A stretch of DNA of 64,000 nucleotides from Daphnia pulex (Eukaryota; Arthropoda; Branchiopoda; Diplostraca; Daphniidae), in contig NC_060026.1 in assembly GCF_021134715.1 (NCBI RefSeq), positions 744,001 to 808,000 of the forward strand, written 5' to 3'. The notes beneath the pieces were generated by a model. That model had not been told where the DNA came from, did not search any database, and saw nothing but the letters and a program-made list of their open reading frames with translations. Positions within the stretch are counted from its first letter, which is position 1; every line of letters starts with the position of its first letter. Below are positions 11,449 through 23,174 of this stretch, piece after piece. The position numbers and the translations under genes were made by a program.

Positions 11449-13623
11449 ATGTCGGAAACCAAGAACAAGCTCAGCAAGGTGGCCAGGCTGAGGAAACGAC
11501 TCAGTGACAGCTTGGGCAGGCTGGCCTGTAAGTGTTTGCATCACCTTTTCCCCCCGTTGCCTCTTTTAATTTCTTATCTCTCTCTCTCTCGACAGCTCTG
11601 GCAAAAGAAGACTGGTCCATCAGCCGAACAAGATCTCAGACCAGACTCTCTCACATGGGCTACCGCAAGGACCACAACGGACTCAGCATGAGGGGCAAAG
11701 CAGGTTTCTCTGACGAGTATCTGGACAAGCTGGACAGCGAAACCAGGGACTCGCTGCAGGAGAATGGTGATGCATCTGGTGGGCAAGGTGAGCCAGACCT
11801 CCGATGGGAGAGGCTACGACTAAGTGACGGAGATTTGCTCAGCGCCAGCCGGGATCCAGAATTCGAAAAATTGAAGGTATAATTGAATCTAAAATTTGTT
11901 TTCCCCTGTTCCATTTCTTATGTTATTATTTTTGTATTAATGTCGACAGGGTTCTGGTGGTGCCGATTCCGGTTTGGGAAGTGACGATGCGTGTGCTCAA
12001 GATACCAGCAGCCGAATTGCTACGGTTGGAGGTGAACAAGTGGTGCTGAGACGTAGTAAGAAATCGTCCTCGTCCCACCTGAAACAGCGTCCCAAATCGG
12101 AGGTTTACCGACACCAGCCCATCGACCCTCACCTGGCCGGAGCCAGTGTCGTCCTACCCAGCGCATCCGCCATCAATTTGAAACCCTCCGAGTCTATTCG
12201 TCGCTCCAAAAGATACTCAGCCTTCGGGGTGTGTATTCAATTCATCTTTTTATTTTCATCCGTTCCTTTTTCTGCTTTTTATATGTTTCAAACTTTCCCG
12301 CCTTAATAGGGAACCAGTCCGTTTGGCAAAATCGAGAATTACCTACGACTGGAGCAGCTAGGCGAAGGCTCTTACGCCACCGTCTACCGAGGATTCAGCA
12401 AGTAAAAACTTTGAGTCGAGTTATTCGAAAATGTTGGTGACATTTCTGACCAATTTGTTTCTTTTAATTTTAGTTTGACTCAGCAAGTGGTGGCGCTGAA
12501 GGAAATTCGTTTGCAGGAAGAAGAAGGTGCTCCATTCACGGCCATCCGTGAAGCTTCTCTACTTCGTGACCTGCGTCACGCCAACGTCGTCACCCTGCAC
12601 GACATTGTGCACACGAAAACGTCGCTAACGTTCGTCTTTGAATACGTCGTAAGTCTCGTCATTTGGCACATTCCGTTTGAATCGATTTTAATTTTTCTTT
12701 CTCTCGACAGCATTCGGATTTGGCTCAGTATCTGGAGAGGCATCCGGGCGGATTACAGGCTCACAACGTCCGTTTGTTCCTGTTTCAGCTCCTGCGTGGC
12801 CTCTCGTACGTCCACCGGCGCAAGATCCTCCACCGGGATCTCAAGCCGCAGAATTTGCTCATCAGCGAAGTCGGCGAACTCAAATTGGCCGATTTCGGGC
12901 TGGCCCGCGCCCAATCGGTTCCGTCGCACACCTTCTCAAGCGAAGTCGTGACCCTCTGGTACCGGCCGCCTGAAGTCCTACTCGGCTCAACGCAATACTC
13001 TTCGCCGCTGGACCTCTGGGGCGTTGGCTGCATCTTTGTCGAGCTCCTGACGGGCAGTCCGGCATTTCCCGGCGTCAAAGACGCTGCCGATCAATTGGAA
13101 AGAATCTTCAAGGTAAAATTTTTGCTCAATTTTGTATTAATTGACTTTGTTGATGAATTTTTGTGGGTCTCACAGATTTTGGGGACGCCGACGGAAGCGA
13201 CGTGGCCGGGCGTGTCCCGTCTGCCGCTCTACAAGCCGCAGCGCTTGAACTTTTACCGGACGCAAAGGCTGGGCCACGCGTTCCCTCGTCTCTACGACAT
13301 TAGCCAGGCCGAGAATTTGGCCTCGAAACTGCTCCAATTGCAGCCCAGCACCCGACTGACGGGCGAAACGGCCGTCCGGCACAAATTCTTCCAGGAGCTG
13401 CCCTCGCAACTATTTAACCTGTCTGACGGTAACAAAGAATTTAGGCTCCTTCTTATTCTGTTTTGAAATAATTTCAACAACCTTTTGAATTGTTTTGATT
13501 ATTATTTTAATAGACGTGTCCATTTTCACGGTCCCGGGCGTCGGTCTCTACCCGGAAGAGCGGAAATTCCCTCCTGTCGTTCTCAGAGCGGCCCAGGAGT
13601 TGAAAAACAAGGCCAAATTTTAA
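11449..13623 (+). CDS. CDK14: PFTAIRE-type cyclin-dependent kinase (CDK14/Eip63E family)
   Basis: Eight coding exons: 11449-11527, 11596-11876, 11950-12228, 12310-12401, 12474-12648, 12711-13112, 13176-13428 and 13514-13623. All phases agree and give 556 residues. The kinase domain starts near 220 with glycine loop GEGSYATV (231-238), catalytic Lys253 in VALKEI, the diagnostic PFTAIRE helix (264-270), HRDLKPQN (343-350), DFG (363-365) and T-loop [23 protein letters not shown] names the CDK14/15 group, whose members act with cyclin Y at the membrane in Wnt signalling and cell shape; that role is family knowledge. The 213-residue N-terminal extension is Ser-rich and basic, as in the family. An in-frame ATG at 11389 could be joined through a 48-bp intron (11395-11442) to add four residues. 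An AATAAA at 15004 suggests a long 3' UTR. Confidence 0.93.
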
Positions 13624-15070
13624 TTATTTTTTTAAATAACTAAAACACAAAACTAAAAAAAAAATTAAGAAAAAGAAAATTTCAGAAATGAAATTTTTAT
13701 TTTCATTTCCTTCCTTCCTATCCCGAAATCCGTTCCATAATAGCCGCCATAAATGCCAATCCCGACACGACAAAAGAAAAGTCCTCCCGCACTATCAAAC
13801 GGTATTATATATTCACTCGCTTTATAAGAGCGTCAAAGTGAAAAGAGACAACAAAAAAGTTATTTTATGGATAACGGCAGAAATTGATTTGCCTCCAAGT
13901 GGTACCCCCTCGATCTTTTTCCTGTGTAGAGCCAATCTCCGTTTGTTTTTCCCCTCACCTTTTGTTGATTTTGTGTTTTTATTTCTTTAAGAGATTGGCC
14001 AGTTTTCATTTTCCATCTAGTAAAACACGTCCCTCCCTGTTTAAATAGTTAATTGACAAGCAAACAATGATTAAGGCAGCAATACTGTGTATCCCTTTTG
14101 ATATAAAAGCTCAGATTCTTTTTCTTTTTTGAATGACCGGAAGACACGCCCCTAGCCCGCCAATTTTGAATTGGCTTCGATTTTTGTTTTTTTCCGGCCT
14201 TTTTTAAACAGACACCGCCCCCCTCCTATCGACAAGGTTTCCATTCACGAAACTTTCCGACACACTAGACTCTTAACAACAACAATTTTTGATGCCAAAA
14301 CAACATTAATTCTTTTGCATTGTCATATCGTTGCCATTTTTACTGCTCTCCCCTCCGAATTTTTTTCAAAACAAATTTATTCGTCCACCCACTACTATAT
14401 TAAATAATAATAATAATAATAACTCCTACCCGTTTGTAACCGTCCTATCACTTTAACTGCATTTGCTGTTGTCGACATTTTTTCGTACCCGATTGTCAAA
14501 ACAAACAAATTTCGTCCCAAAATTAAATTGAAAACAATTATCCGGAATACCAAAAAAAGAAAAGAGACAAGTTGAGAAAGAAGGCCCCCAATGCTTCCGC
14601 CTGCGTCTACTCACGATAGTAATTGTTTCATCATAATAACCCTCCTCCTCCTACGCTCCCAAATTCGTCAAAAGCAAAACTAAAACTTTTCATCATTTTT
14701 TTAGGACCTTGGCGAATTCACCCATTGATTGTTTGTTCCTCAGTGCTGTTAATATTGTTGAGCGATGACTATCGAAAAAAGAAAGAAAAAATAATTCAGA
14801 GAATAACGACGATTATATCCCGAAAGAATTTAAAGAAGCTAAAAAAAAATTTAAAAAAATGTCACACAAAATAAATTCCAGCCGCATCCGTCGAAGAATT
14901 TGGGAAATTTTTAAAGGAATTGTGTTTTTTTTTTTTTGCCATCGTCGTTCGTCGTCCTCTTGTGTCAAGTGTCCGCGTTATTGTCTTCTTATATCGACAT
15001 CCAAATAAACATCTTGTATAACCTCAATTTGAATTTTCCCGCCCGCTAATCTTTCTCTCTTTTCTTCATC
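13624..15070 (+). other. Probable long 3' UTR of the kinase gene
   Basis: AT-rich sequence without a coding frame. It includes a TAA-repeat at 14402-14423 and ends with AATAAA at 15004-15009. Continuity with the kinase transcript is inferred. Confidence 0.4.
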
Positions 15071-15073
15071 CCC

Positions 15074-15243
15074 TTACAGAGATGGGCTACTGTTTGGATT
15101 GAGGGGCTGAGATGGATTGTAGGAGCCACCACCTGGAGTTGATGGATGACGGCTGGAGTTGTTCGGGACATACTTAACTTCGTCTGGCATTATTATTACT
15201 TTTTAGATTAGGCCTATGGAGGACTAGATCTACTACCTGTCAT
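15074..15243 (-). CDS. Possible 38-residue Pro/Ser-rich small protein
   Basis: On the minus strand ATG ACA G (15243-15237) is followed by GTAGTA. A 53-bp intron then ends in GCCAG, and an open segment 15183-15074 runs to TAA. The product would be MTDEVKYVPNNSSRHP followed by a Gly/Ser/Pro/Asn-rich end. A further acceptor (TTTCAG) near 15385 could start a 5' UTR exon. The splice sites and a clean frame support it, but it is short and low in complexity. It could instead be the last exon of a larger gene or chance. Another open minus-strand stretch with an acceptor lies at 15508-15682 and does not connect in frame. Confidence 0.28.
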
Positions 15244-15957
15244 TTATCAAAGTTGATGGCCCGACTTACTACTACGCCCCCTTGGGGCACGGAACTCTTT
15301 TCGAGTCATCCATCACGAGCTTTAGACGACTCTCTTTATCAGTCACGAAACAAGTTATTCGAGAGGCTAATTCTGAAATGATTTAAAAGGGAAAGATATC
15401 AACACTGCCCGGAAGGGATTTGTTTGAAAGACACTCGATGATGTGGGTTGTAATTATTCACCTTTTGCGTGTAATCTCAGGTGTAATTCAACAACATGTC
15501 TAATGTTTCATTGAACAGCTGTCAGATATTTGGTGGAATTTCCATCGGAATGGAATGGATCTAACGTTACACGTAAAAGAATTTCCCCTTTTGGGTCATC
15601 GCTCAGGTGTTCTAAAGGACCTCCAGGGTCTCCAGTTTTCCACCTTTTCCGCAATTCAATATTCCTGTTTACACAAAAGAAGAGTGACCAAAACAAAATA
15701 ATAATAATAATCTTTTTGTTTTTATCGGATAGTGACGCAATTTTTTCAGTTGTTTTCTTGTTTGAATTTTCGTCATCGCCTGCAGCAGTGGAAACAACAG
15801 CAGGACGAGAGACGGCCCTTGTGGTTGATATAATCAGCTGTGAAACACCCGTCCCGGCTCATTTCCAAGTTAACCGGCGACCGAAAAGATCCGCTTCTTT
15901 TCAATTCAACTTGAAAGAAAATTATGTCGTTCCACGAATTTTGTTAACATCATCATT

Positions 15958-16514
15958 ATGCCAATTGCCAAATTTTTGACGCTTATTGTCGTGACCTGTG
16001 CTGTCGTCCCGCGACTCAACGGACTACCCGTAATCGACAATTCAAATCAGACAGGTGAGTTTGACAAGAAATTGATTCATTTGTTAAATTTTTAAAAATT
16101 TAACCGCCAAAATTGTGATCGACAGGAATTGAACACAAAGCCGACACTAATGTGTTTCACTACCTGGAGCACTGGAAAAGTTATCATTTGTTCCCGCACT
16201 GGGTGTCTGAAATCGGTGAAATTGCTCTGTTCGCTTTGGATTACGTGTGGCATCACGACCTGGTTGAACGAATCCAAGAAGTCGATGATCAAGTCAGCGA
16301 AATCAACGGCAAACTGGACGCCCTTTTGGCCACTTCTCCATCCGCTTCTCGGCTGTTTTTCCAAATCAAGAAATCTTCGCTTCCGGATGCTGGATCGGCA
16401 TTAATCAAAGATCGCCATCTCAAATTTGCGGATGTTCCAACTGGGAAACCGGAATTTAAGTGGCGGAAAATAACAAAAGCAGACGACAATAAAAGACAGA
16501 AATATTATAAGTAG
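15958..16514 (+). CDS. Small secreted protein, function unknown
   Basis: Two exons (15958-16054 and 16126-16514) join in phase 1 to give 161 residues. MPIAKFLTLIVVTCAVVP opens a signal peptide, probably cut near LNG-LP. The mature protein has a glycosylation sequon NQT, a His/Trp/Tyr-rich helical segment around YLEHWKSYHLFPHW, a heptad-like stretch (VERIQEVDDQVSEINGKLDA) and a Lys-rich C-terminus. Apart from the signal peptide it has no cysteine. I recognise no family. It sits among other secreted-protein genes, with no visible similarity to them. Confidence 0.7.
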
Positions 16515-17610
16515 TTTGATTGCCGTGCCAAGTATTAAAATTGAGTAAATGGATTTTTTTTTAGAATCCGGAATAGAAAAAAACAAAATTTGATAAAAAA
16601 CAAACGGAAGAAAAAATTCTTAAAAAAAAGCATTGTGCTATAAAATAGCCTCAGGGGGGATTTGAGGCTTCCGGGTAAAGCAATATTAGTAATGTTGGTA
16701 TACGTATGTTGGGCTATTTTCTGTTTTGTGCAATGCCGAAATGTCATTCCGCTTGTTCCGCTGGGCCGCGCGCAGGAAGAGTCGGCGCACTACGTGGAAA
16801 TTCCCCCCCCCCCCATCATTCCACATGGGCGGTTTCTACATCCCATTGTTTCGTTATTTATTATTGTCAGAGAAAAGAGAGAAAAAATTGACATTTATTT
16901 AGCGGAAAGAATATGCTACACGGGGAATTTCCTTTGACATCCTTTTTTTTTTGTTTTTATTTTTTTAAAATAATAATGCTGGGGAAATGTCGATGGCTGT
17001 GGCTTTTTGTTTTTCTTAGTAAAACACATTATTAGACCCTCTTGTTTTATCCTGTAATTTTGGCAAATATTCTGAGAATTAAAAGGCCACATAACCAGCT
17101 GATCCTATGTGGGTAAATTATGCCAAGTTCACTGAACACAAAAGAAAATTCTTGTCCAAACCCGAGGGGAGAAAAGCCTCGAGGTTTTTTTGTTAAATTA
17201 AATTCCACTAGTAACGACTCCATTACACGGGAGGAATACGAACGACACGCCCATCAACCGGCACTATAAATTGACGTACGAGCTGGGATCCATTACCAGG
17301 ATTATTTCGCATAATCATTATTTATACCGTTGTGGAATGAATCGTGTTTGCTAAATTTATTTAAAAGAATACAATGAATTTGTTTGGTTTAGTAGAACTT
17401 TTATCAGGTTGTCTAGTGCCTAAGATTAAATTTACTCAACAAAGAAGATTTAAAATTGGTGATGACTATCACGAACGGTGAAGCGTGATCTAGAAAAGTT
17501 ACGTAGCACCATACTCGAGGTGAAGTAATGGATGAAACGGTATCATACATTTTTCAGGAAAATAAATAGATCTAGTGAATTTAAAACTGATTAGCGTGAA
17601 AAAGTAACCG
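16515..17610. other. Intergenic, AT-rich with homopolymer runs
   Basis: Contains a C run at 16805-16814 and poly-T/poly-A runs. No exon set could be supported. Confidence 0.45.
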
Positions 17611-17942
17611 TTTTCCTGTAACAGAGTTTTCTTCTTTTGTATCGGCAGTTACAAGCAGCAGACAACCTGCTGAAAATGCCAGTCAACAAAAGAAACAGAA
17701 ACAATTTCACTAATCAAATTTCTATTTTTAAAAATAGTAAAAAGTTTAAGAAAGGATAACAGACTGCATAGAAAAATAGAAAATAAGCAAGAAAAATTGT
17801 TTAACAATGCAAATGATTTGTCAAATGGCAACGTTGCTTGCAAATTTCTCTTTCAAGTCCAGCGAGCACAAGATCTAAAAATGGCTGTGCTGTGAAGTCT
17901 CACATGAACTATTTGCAAATTTAGATTGCAGTATGGATGTAA
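17611..17942 (+). repeat. 330-bp direct repeat, copy 1
   Basis: Nearly the whole segment is repeated in the same orientation at 23175-23495, from TTTTCCTGTAAC to GCAGTATGGATGTAA, with scattered substitutions and small indels. It includes TGTATCGGCAG, an acceptor-like site. No protein is recognisable. The two copies flank 5.2 kb holding the LINE and the broken gene. Confidence 0.85.
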
Positions 17943-18459
17943 CACGAATAGAATGGCTTCGGCAGGCAACGACAATCTGGTGAAACGTCGCAGTATGATT
18001 ACTAACAAGAACCAGAATTAACCGTAACTCGCTTTAGAGTAGTGTATTGAAACCCTGTGGTGATCCGTGAAACAGCTCCCAGTTAGATGACTCGACTTTA
18101 GTGTCGTTGATTGTCCATTCAACGATGGAATATTTTATCAGACGACCACCAAAAATGGTAAATCACATAAATTAATAATTTAATTACAAATTTTAAAATG
18201 AAGAATTGCGGATGCAGACAGGAATCGTTATCGGGATATAATGGTAGCTGACCGTCTGGAGACTCGTGGCGACCTTCGTGAATGCTGAAAGGATCCTGAA
18301 GACTGATCGACACTAGTCCTTGCCAACTGGTCAGCGTTACCCAGCAGCAAAGCCCATCGTCAAAGGTTAGAAGGTTGTGAATTGGCGTTCACAATATTTA
18401 CCTTCAGTTGGCGCAACGAGTCTTAAACGACGTGGAGTACGCCGACCAGCAGGTTATCG

Positions 18460-18662
18460 AAAGTGGCAGCTTCATCGCCTCCCCCCTCGAGTCCCTCCTC
18501 TGTCGTCGACTCGTCAAGTTTACATTTCACGTGTGAGCGTGAACGTTTATCACCGAGGACGTCCTTCTTTCATTTCGCCACTCTCAGTTTCTGTGTGGGC
18601 GGAGCTCTCAACTAGAGAAGGTGCCAGACGGTATGTCCCAGCCTTCAAGGTAGGACGTAGCT
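18460..18662 (+). repeat. Dispersed exon-like element, copy F
   Basis: Same family as the element at 3660 but on the opposite strand. On the plus strand it reads AAAGTGGCAGCTTCATCGCC, then ATCACCGAGGACGTCCTT, then CCTTCAAGGTAGGACGTAG, so the donor-like AAG|GTAGGA is at its end. Copies A and F share both end motifs and the core. Confidence 0.6.
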
Positions 18663-19187
18663 TTCGTTTCAATCATTTTCCACTCCTAGCTAGTCCCTAA
18701 ACGTTTCAGTCAGGCAGCCGATTTTGATTATCGATGTTTTAGACATCAAACATGAACTAAATGCTCTTCTATCAATTTGCGGCCGTCCTCTCTATAAGAT
18801 TGAATTGATTACCGTTATAATAACGTGCCTTATGTTTAAGTGACTGGACTTCCATTTTCCGAGTCAATTAGAATAATAGAGAAAATTAGACAACAAGTAT
18901 AGTGTTTTAATTTTATGAAATTTAATTGCTATTTACAGTACTGTCATACATATGACGCTTGAGAAAAGAAAAAGGTCTTTCTTCTGTAAGACCCAAATCG
19001 ATCAAAAATCGCGCCAAATCCACATCTCCGGTCTTATTTCACATTCGTCGTTATAGCATACTTTAGAATAGTCGTTCTACTTTGGCTACAGGCGAGCCCC
19101 AGGCCGGTTGGATTATAACTATCTCCAACCGAACCCGAGACTCCTTTCGCCCGAATAGCATTTTGTGTTTGACGTAACTATCAATGA

Positions 19188-19520
19188 TTACTCCAAGAAT
19201 GTAAACTCGGCCTGAGTAACGGTGGCGCCGTTGGCTTCTAGCGTAACTAGTCTGTCAATTATAACTTGAACGTTTAGCGCTATATCATGTTTGTTAATAA
19301 GATCAAGAATTTCAACTGTGCTCTGAAGCTGCGGTCTATAACTTGCTGTAGCACGAGTGTATCCACCATGCGCATTAAGCATTATCCATTCTTGTATCAT
19401 AGACGATCTCCACGAGGTTCTTGTCGCCTCTCGATGCGCCGCCAGGGGCTAAGAAGTCTGGGTTGACTTTCAGTTCTTTTTTGATGAACTTGAGGTTCGC
19501 GTATAAGTCCAGAGTAATGT
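19188..19520 (-). pseudogene. Remnant of an unrecognised gene, downstream of the LINE
   Basis: Two overlapping minus-strand frames look coding-like: one with LDLYANLKFIKKELKVN and one with EILDLINKHDIALNVQVI followed by IDRLV. The latter resembles the SINETGVTAEIQSIIDRMV stretch in the open frame upstream of the LINE, so this is either part of the same gene or a tandem copy. Frame changes make it non-functional as it stands. Confidence 0.4.
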
Positions 19521-19529
19521 TGCTTAATA

Positions 19530-20490
19530 ATAATTATAATAATGTATTGCATTTGGTATTTGGTAGCGCCTTTTCCATATGAGTGATCAAAGGCGCTACT
19601 AGCTCTGACAAAATAAAAACATGGAGATATCAGTTTACATAGGCCGCATTGAATAGGAAGGTTTTCAGTTTTGATCTGAACTGTGAAAGGGAAAATTGAA
19701 AAGTAAGGGGATGAAGAGCAGGCAGGCGCAGCTCAACAGGGAGGGAATTCCATATCCGAGGAGCAGCAACAGAAAATGCTCGGTCGCCTAAACTCTTCGT
19801 ACGGCTACGGGGGGAGAGAAGAATAAGCTGGTATGAGGAGCGAGTGTCACGAGCAGATTCACGTAGTTTGATTAGGTCACTCAGATACAGGGGAGCCATG
19901 CCGATCAAGCAGCGGAACACAAGCGAAGCTATCTTAAACACTATTCGCTGGATAACAGGAAGCCAATGGAGGGAGCAAAGAACTGGGGTGATGGATTCAC
20001 AACAAAGAACGCTACAAATTAGTCGAGCTGCAGAATTCTGTACTCGCTGAAGTTTGGCGATGCGCACGGTAGGTAGACCGACGAGTAAGGCATTGCCATA
20101 GTCTAGTTGCGACAGCACAAAGGCCCGGACCAGCTGAACGGCAGCTGATTGTGAAAGGAACCTCTTGATCCTAGCAATTCGCTTGAGATGATAGTATGCT
20201 TTTTTGCAGGATAAGTTGATCTGCGCTTCCATCGAAAGGTGAGAGTCGAGCAGCACACCGAGATTTCGAACCACTGGGGAGGGAAAAATGTGAGCACCAC
20301 CAACCACTAGCGGGATCGATGAGATCAGTTGTTTTTTTGACGCTATCTTTAGTAGATACGAGAAGAGCATCAGTCTTGTCCTCGTTAATTTTGAGACGAT
20401 TGGCAGCAAGCCACTTTCCCTGGTTGGCGAGGCACGCCGTTAGGTTGTTGTAAGCCCGTTGCTGGTCGGCTGCAGATGGCGATGGGATAA
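19530..20490 (-). mobile_element. 5'-truncated L2/CR1-like LINE
   Basis: The minus strand encodes the end of a reverse transcriptase and its C-terminal region: LAANRLKINEDKTDALLV, VVRNLGVLLDSHLS, LVRAFVLSQLDYGNALLVG, LQRVQNSAARLI, LHWLPV and RAFSVAAPRIWNSLP. This is the standard tail of L2/CR1-type non-LTR elements. The 3' end shows an inverted repeat GTAGCGCCTT/AAGGCGCTAC (19563-19572, 19590-19599) and then an ATT-rich microsatellite, as expected for this group. The upstream catalytic part (FADD box) is absent, so it is dead on arrival. A one-base frame change separates the two open stretches near 20400. It lies inside a non-LINE coding frame. Confidence 0.9.
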
Positions 20491-21107
20491 AAGACTCGTA
20501 TTCCTAGGAACGCCAGTAGCACACCGTAAACTATTTGCGACAAACCGAAAGCTTTCTCATAGGTGAATCCTGAAGTAAATTGAAAGGAGAACTCGACGAG
20601 TCCATCCAAAATGCCCGCCACCATTCGGTCTATAATGGACTGTATTTCGGCCGTGACGCCAGTTTCATTGATGCTGTTGCATAGAAGGACGTATGCTGGT
20701 ACTTCTGTTTGCCAGTTGCGGTCAACGTTGTTTAGGTTTATGTGATCCGTATTGTTTCGTACTGAAATCACCTTGTCAACCTCGTCTTGAGCTAACGGAT
20801 GATTGAAAAATCCGGCAGGATTCGCTGTGCTTTGCCTTTTGATGCCAACTGGGGGTACTGGGGTTTTTTCCCTTCGCCATTTTTGCTTGCTTTTTCGGAA
20901 TGTTTGCTTTAATTTAGAGATTACGCTCTCAAGTGAGAATACATGCATGTTGCGATGATTGGTGCTGCTTATATCAACTACCGACCCGATATTTGCAGCA
21001 GCAAGTGCCAATCTGACCATTTCATTCGAAGTAGAAATTTTCCTGTTGGAGGAAAACGTTTCAACGATGATCAAATCAATTTCAACAAGATTGATTATGT
21101 TTATCAT
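20491..21107 (-). pseudogene. Unrecognised gene interrupted by the LINE
   Basis: An open minus-strand frame starts with ATG at 21107 and runs for about 205 codons: a Lys/Arg-rich segment (KLKQTFRKSKQKWRREK), then a segment with SINETGVTAEIQSIIDRMV, then a hydrophobic stretch ending LSQIVYGVLLAFLGI, where LINE sequence begins. I do not recognise the family. The hydrophobic end could be a membrane segment. The insertion removes the normal C-terminus, so the gene is probably dead unless this allele is a variant. Confidence 0.45.
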
Positions 21108-22070
21108 TGTTTAAAACGAGTTGATTAAGTCTCAAACTGGCGTGCCCACTGGGACTACCGACTCTCCGCGCCTTCCCATTGGTCGATACGATTTTTGATC
21201 ATTTCGAATTCTTATTGGCGCCACTCTCGTCGGTTCGGCCATAATTGGCAATCATTTAACGACAATTCATGGCCCTTAGTAGATCTTTGATGCCTTCGTT
21301 TACTCGTTGTTGTGCATTCAACGTCCATTGTTTATTATTGCGTTGTTTCTTTTTCCTGGCGACTCGATATAGACACAAACTCGAAACAAAACAGTCAGAG
21401 CTTGTCATGAAATCGTCTGTCGTGATCATTAAAGTTGGGCTGAATTTAGTCGACTCAACAGTCAACACAAGTGATTTCACATCTTTCCGCCAGCAGAAAT
21501 CGAATGTAGTCATGTTTTTACTTATTTTTTGGCATGTTGGTGAGACGTCCACTTTGCTGGCTGTTTGTTGATTAGCCAATGTGCCCATCCTTCTTTCTTG
21601 TTTTAGTGCCCACCAACTTTGTCTTGGAGTTTGGCAACGATTTCGAAAATTGATTGGGGTCTTCTCTTTCAATTGATCTCGTTTCCCCATCATTTGACGC
21701 TTATAGTAGTGCATTGTCCATGACTCATTCAGCATTGTTGTAGCCCAAAATTTTGAATTTCTAAAAAGTTCTACGTCACAATGAGTATTAGCTCACTAGA
21801 CGGCCTGTTTGTTTGTCTGTATTAACTGAATCTTGTTTGCAAAACGGCTGTTGTTTTGCTAGGCGCCAGTTGAATTTGCGGATAACAAGTTGTCAATCCT
21901 CTTGATTCTTTGCTTGTCTGATTGAAATTAAACTTTAATTGAATTTTGCTTGAATAGAGAACCGTGCAAAATTCAGTCAGTCGGAACCTCTTAGACACGG
22001 AAAGCGCAAGACTGGCTGCTTTGATTTGCTTGTTTCTGTTTGTGTGGCATAGAATGGGGCCTCACGCCTC
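21108..22070. other. Flank with a 159-codon open frame of doubtful status
   Basis: A minus-strand ATG frame at 21735-21256 is Lys/Gln/Arg-rich with several cysteines and no recognisable domain. The opposite strand is also open over 100 codons there. I do not call it a gene, but it could be an upstream exon of the interrupted gene. Confidence 0.25.
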
Positions 22071-22194
22071 ATTTGTAGACGACGCTCACCAAAATCACCC
22101 TTTTCGTATTCTTAAGGCCCTAAGGGCGAAAGAGGGTTGTATTCAGCCTTAGGCAGTACGAAAAGGGTGATTTTGGTGAGCGTCGTCTACAAAT
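22071..22194. repeat. Perfect 38-bp inverted repeat (hairpin or mini foldback element)
   Basis: The arm at 22071-22108 (starting ATTTGTAGACGACGCTCACC) is matched without mismatch by its reverse complement at 22157-22194, leaving a 48-nt loop. The loop itself can pair partly (CTTAAGGC with GCCTTAG). Such perfect arms imply recent origin or selection. It could be a very short transposon with 38-bp terminal repeats or an RNA hairpin source; no target-site duplication is obvious. Confidence 0.9.
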
Positions 22195-22321
22195 TCATCA
22201 CAAATTAAGCACCGCCCATCAAAAATGGCTGAGACCCAGTTTTGAAATGGGAGGCGCTTATTTGAACTTTGAACTAGAAATACACAAAGCTAGGTTCATT
22301 TTAAAAATATTTAAAAAATAC

Positions 22322-22354
22322 CATGAGAATCAGCGTGAAAAACTGATTCTCATG
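22322..22354. repeat. 12-bp perfect hairpin
   Basis: CATGAGAATCAG and CTGATTCTCATG are separated by 9 nt, with four more pairs (ATAC/GTAT) outside small bulges. No poly-U follows on either strand. Function unknown. Confidence 0.6.
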
Positions 22355-23174
22355 AAGTATGTTTAAAACAAATCGAAATTTCATGCAACGACCCTATTCA
22401 TCAAACTTGAAGCCCCCTAGCGTTCAAGGCTTACACCTTTTTTCTTCCTATTTTCACATCGTTATGGCGTTTATTTTTTTGCAAAAAACAATAAAGTTGA
22501 TTAAGAAATATTGATTATAACGTGACTGAAATAGTGAAAGGGTAAAAATCAACGAGTACATAATTGTTATGTCGTCACGTGATAAGGCGCGATGCGCGTC
22601 GTCCAATAGGAAAGCTTGGATTGAATCAGCTGTGTGTACTGTGTAGTTGTAGTGACAACTGACAAGAGAGTGTGTGAACCAGAGAGAAAAAATGGTTTGA
22701 GCACAGAGCAGCGTGTACTTTGTAGTTCTGAATTTCAAATTCAAAATTGAAATGATTTAGATTGTTACTCCAATCAACAATTCACGTCTACGTAGGAAAA
22801 ACGAAATGTGGATAATGGATATTGCAATCGATTTTGAAAACTTGTATTATTCTTCTGTTATGAAGCCCTGTCCTACTATCTCAATTGGTAAATTTGTTTA
22901 ATTTGTCTTAATTTGTCTTTATTTACCATCCTTACAAGTTGGTTTTATGCACAGCTCAAAGGGTTGACCTTCCAGTTTTGCTTGAACTTTGTAGCCTCTT
23001 ATTCCATATGGTAGGCTTCATTTTCATACACAGATTAGAGCCATTTTCTATTAAATGGTACTTTCCATCTATTTAAAGGCAGAGTGCTGGTTTTTTGTAT
23101 AAAACCATGAAGCAAATTGAAGATTGGAAATTTACAATGAGTATTAGATCTAACTTTAATTTTTTTTACACACA

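Noticed and set aside
18377-18700. 107-codon plus-strand frame as a protein gene
   Set aside because: It overlaps a dispersed exon-like element whose other copies do not keep a common frame.
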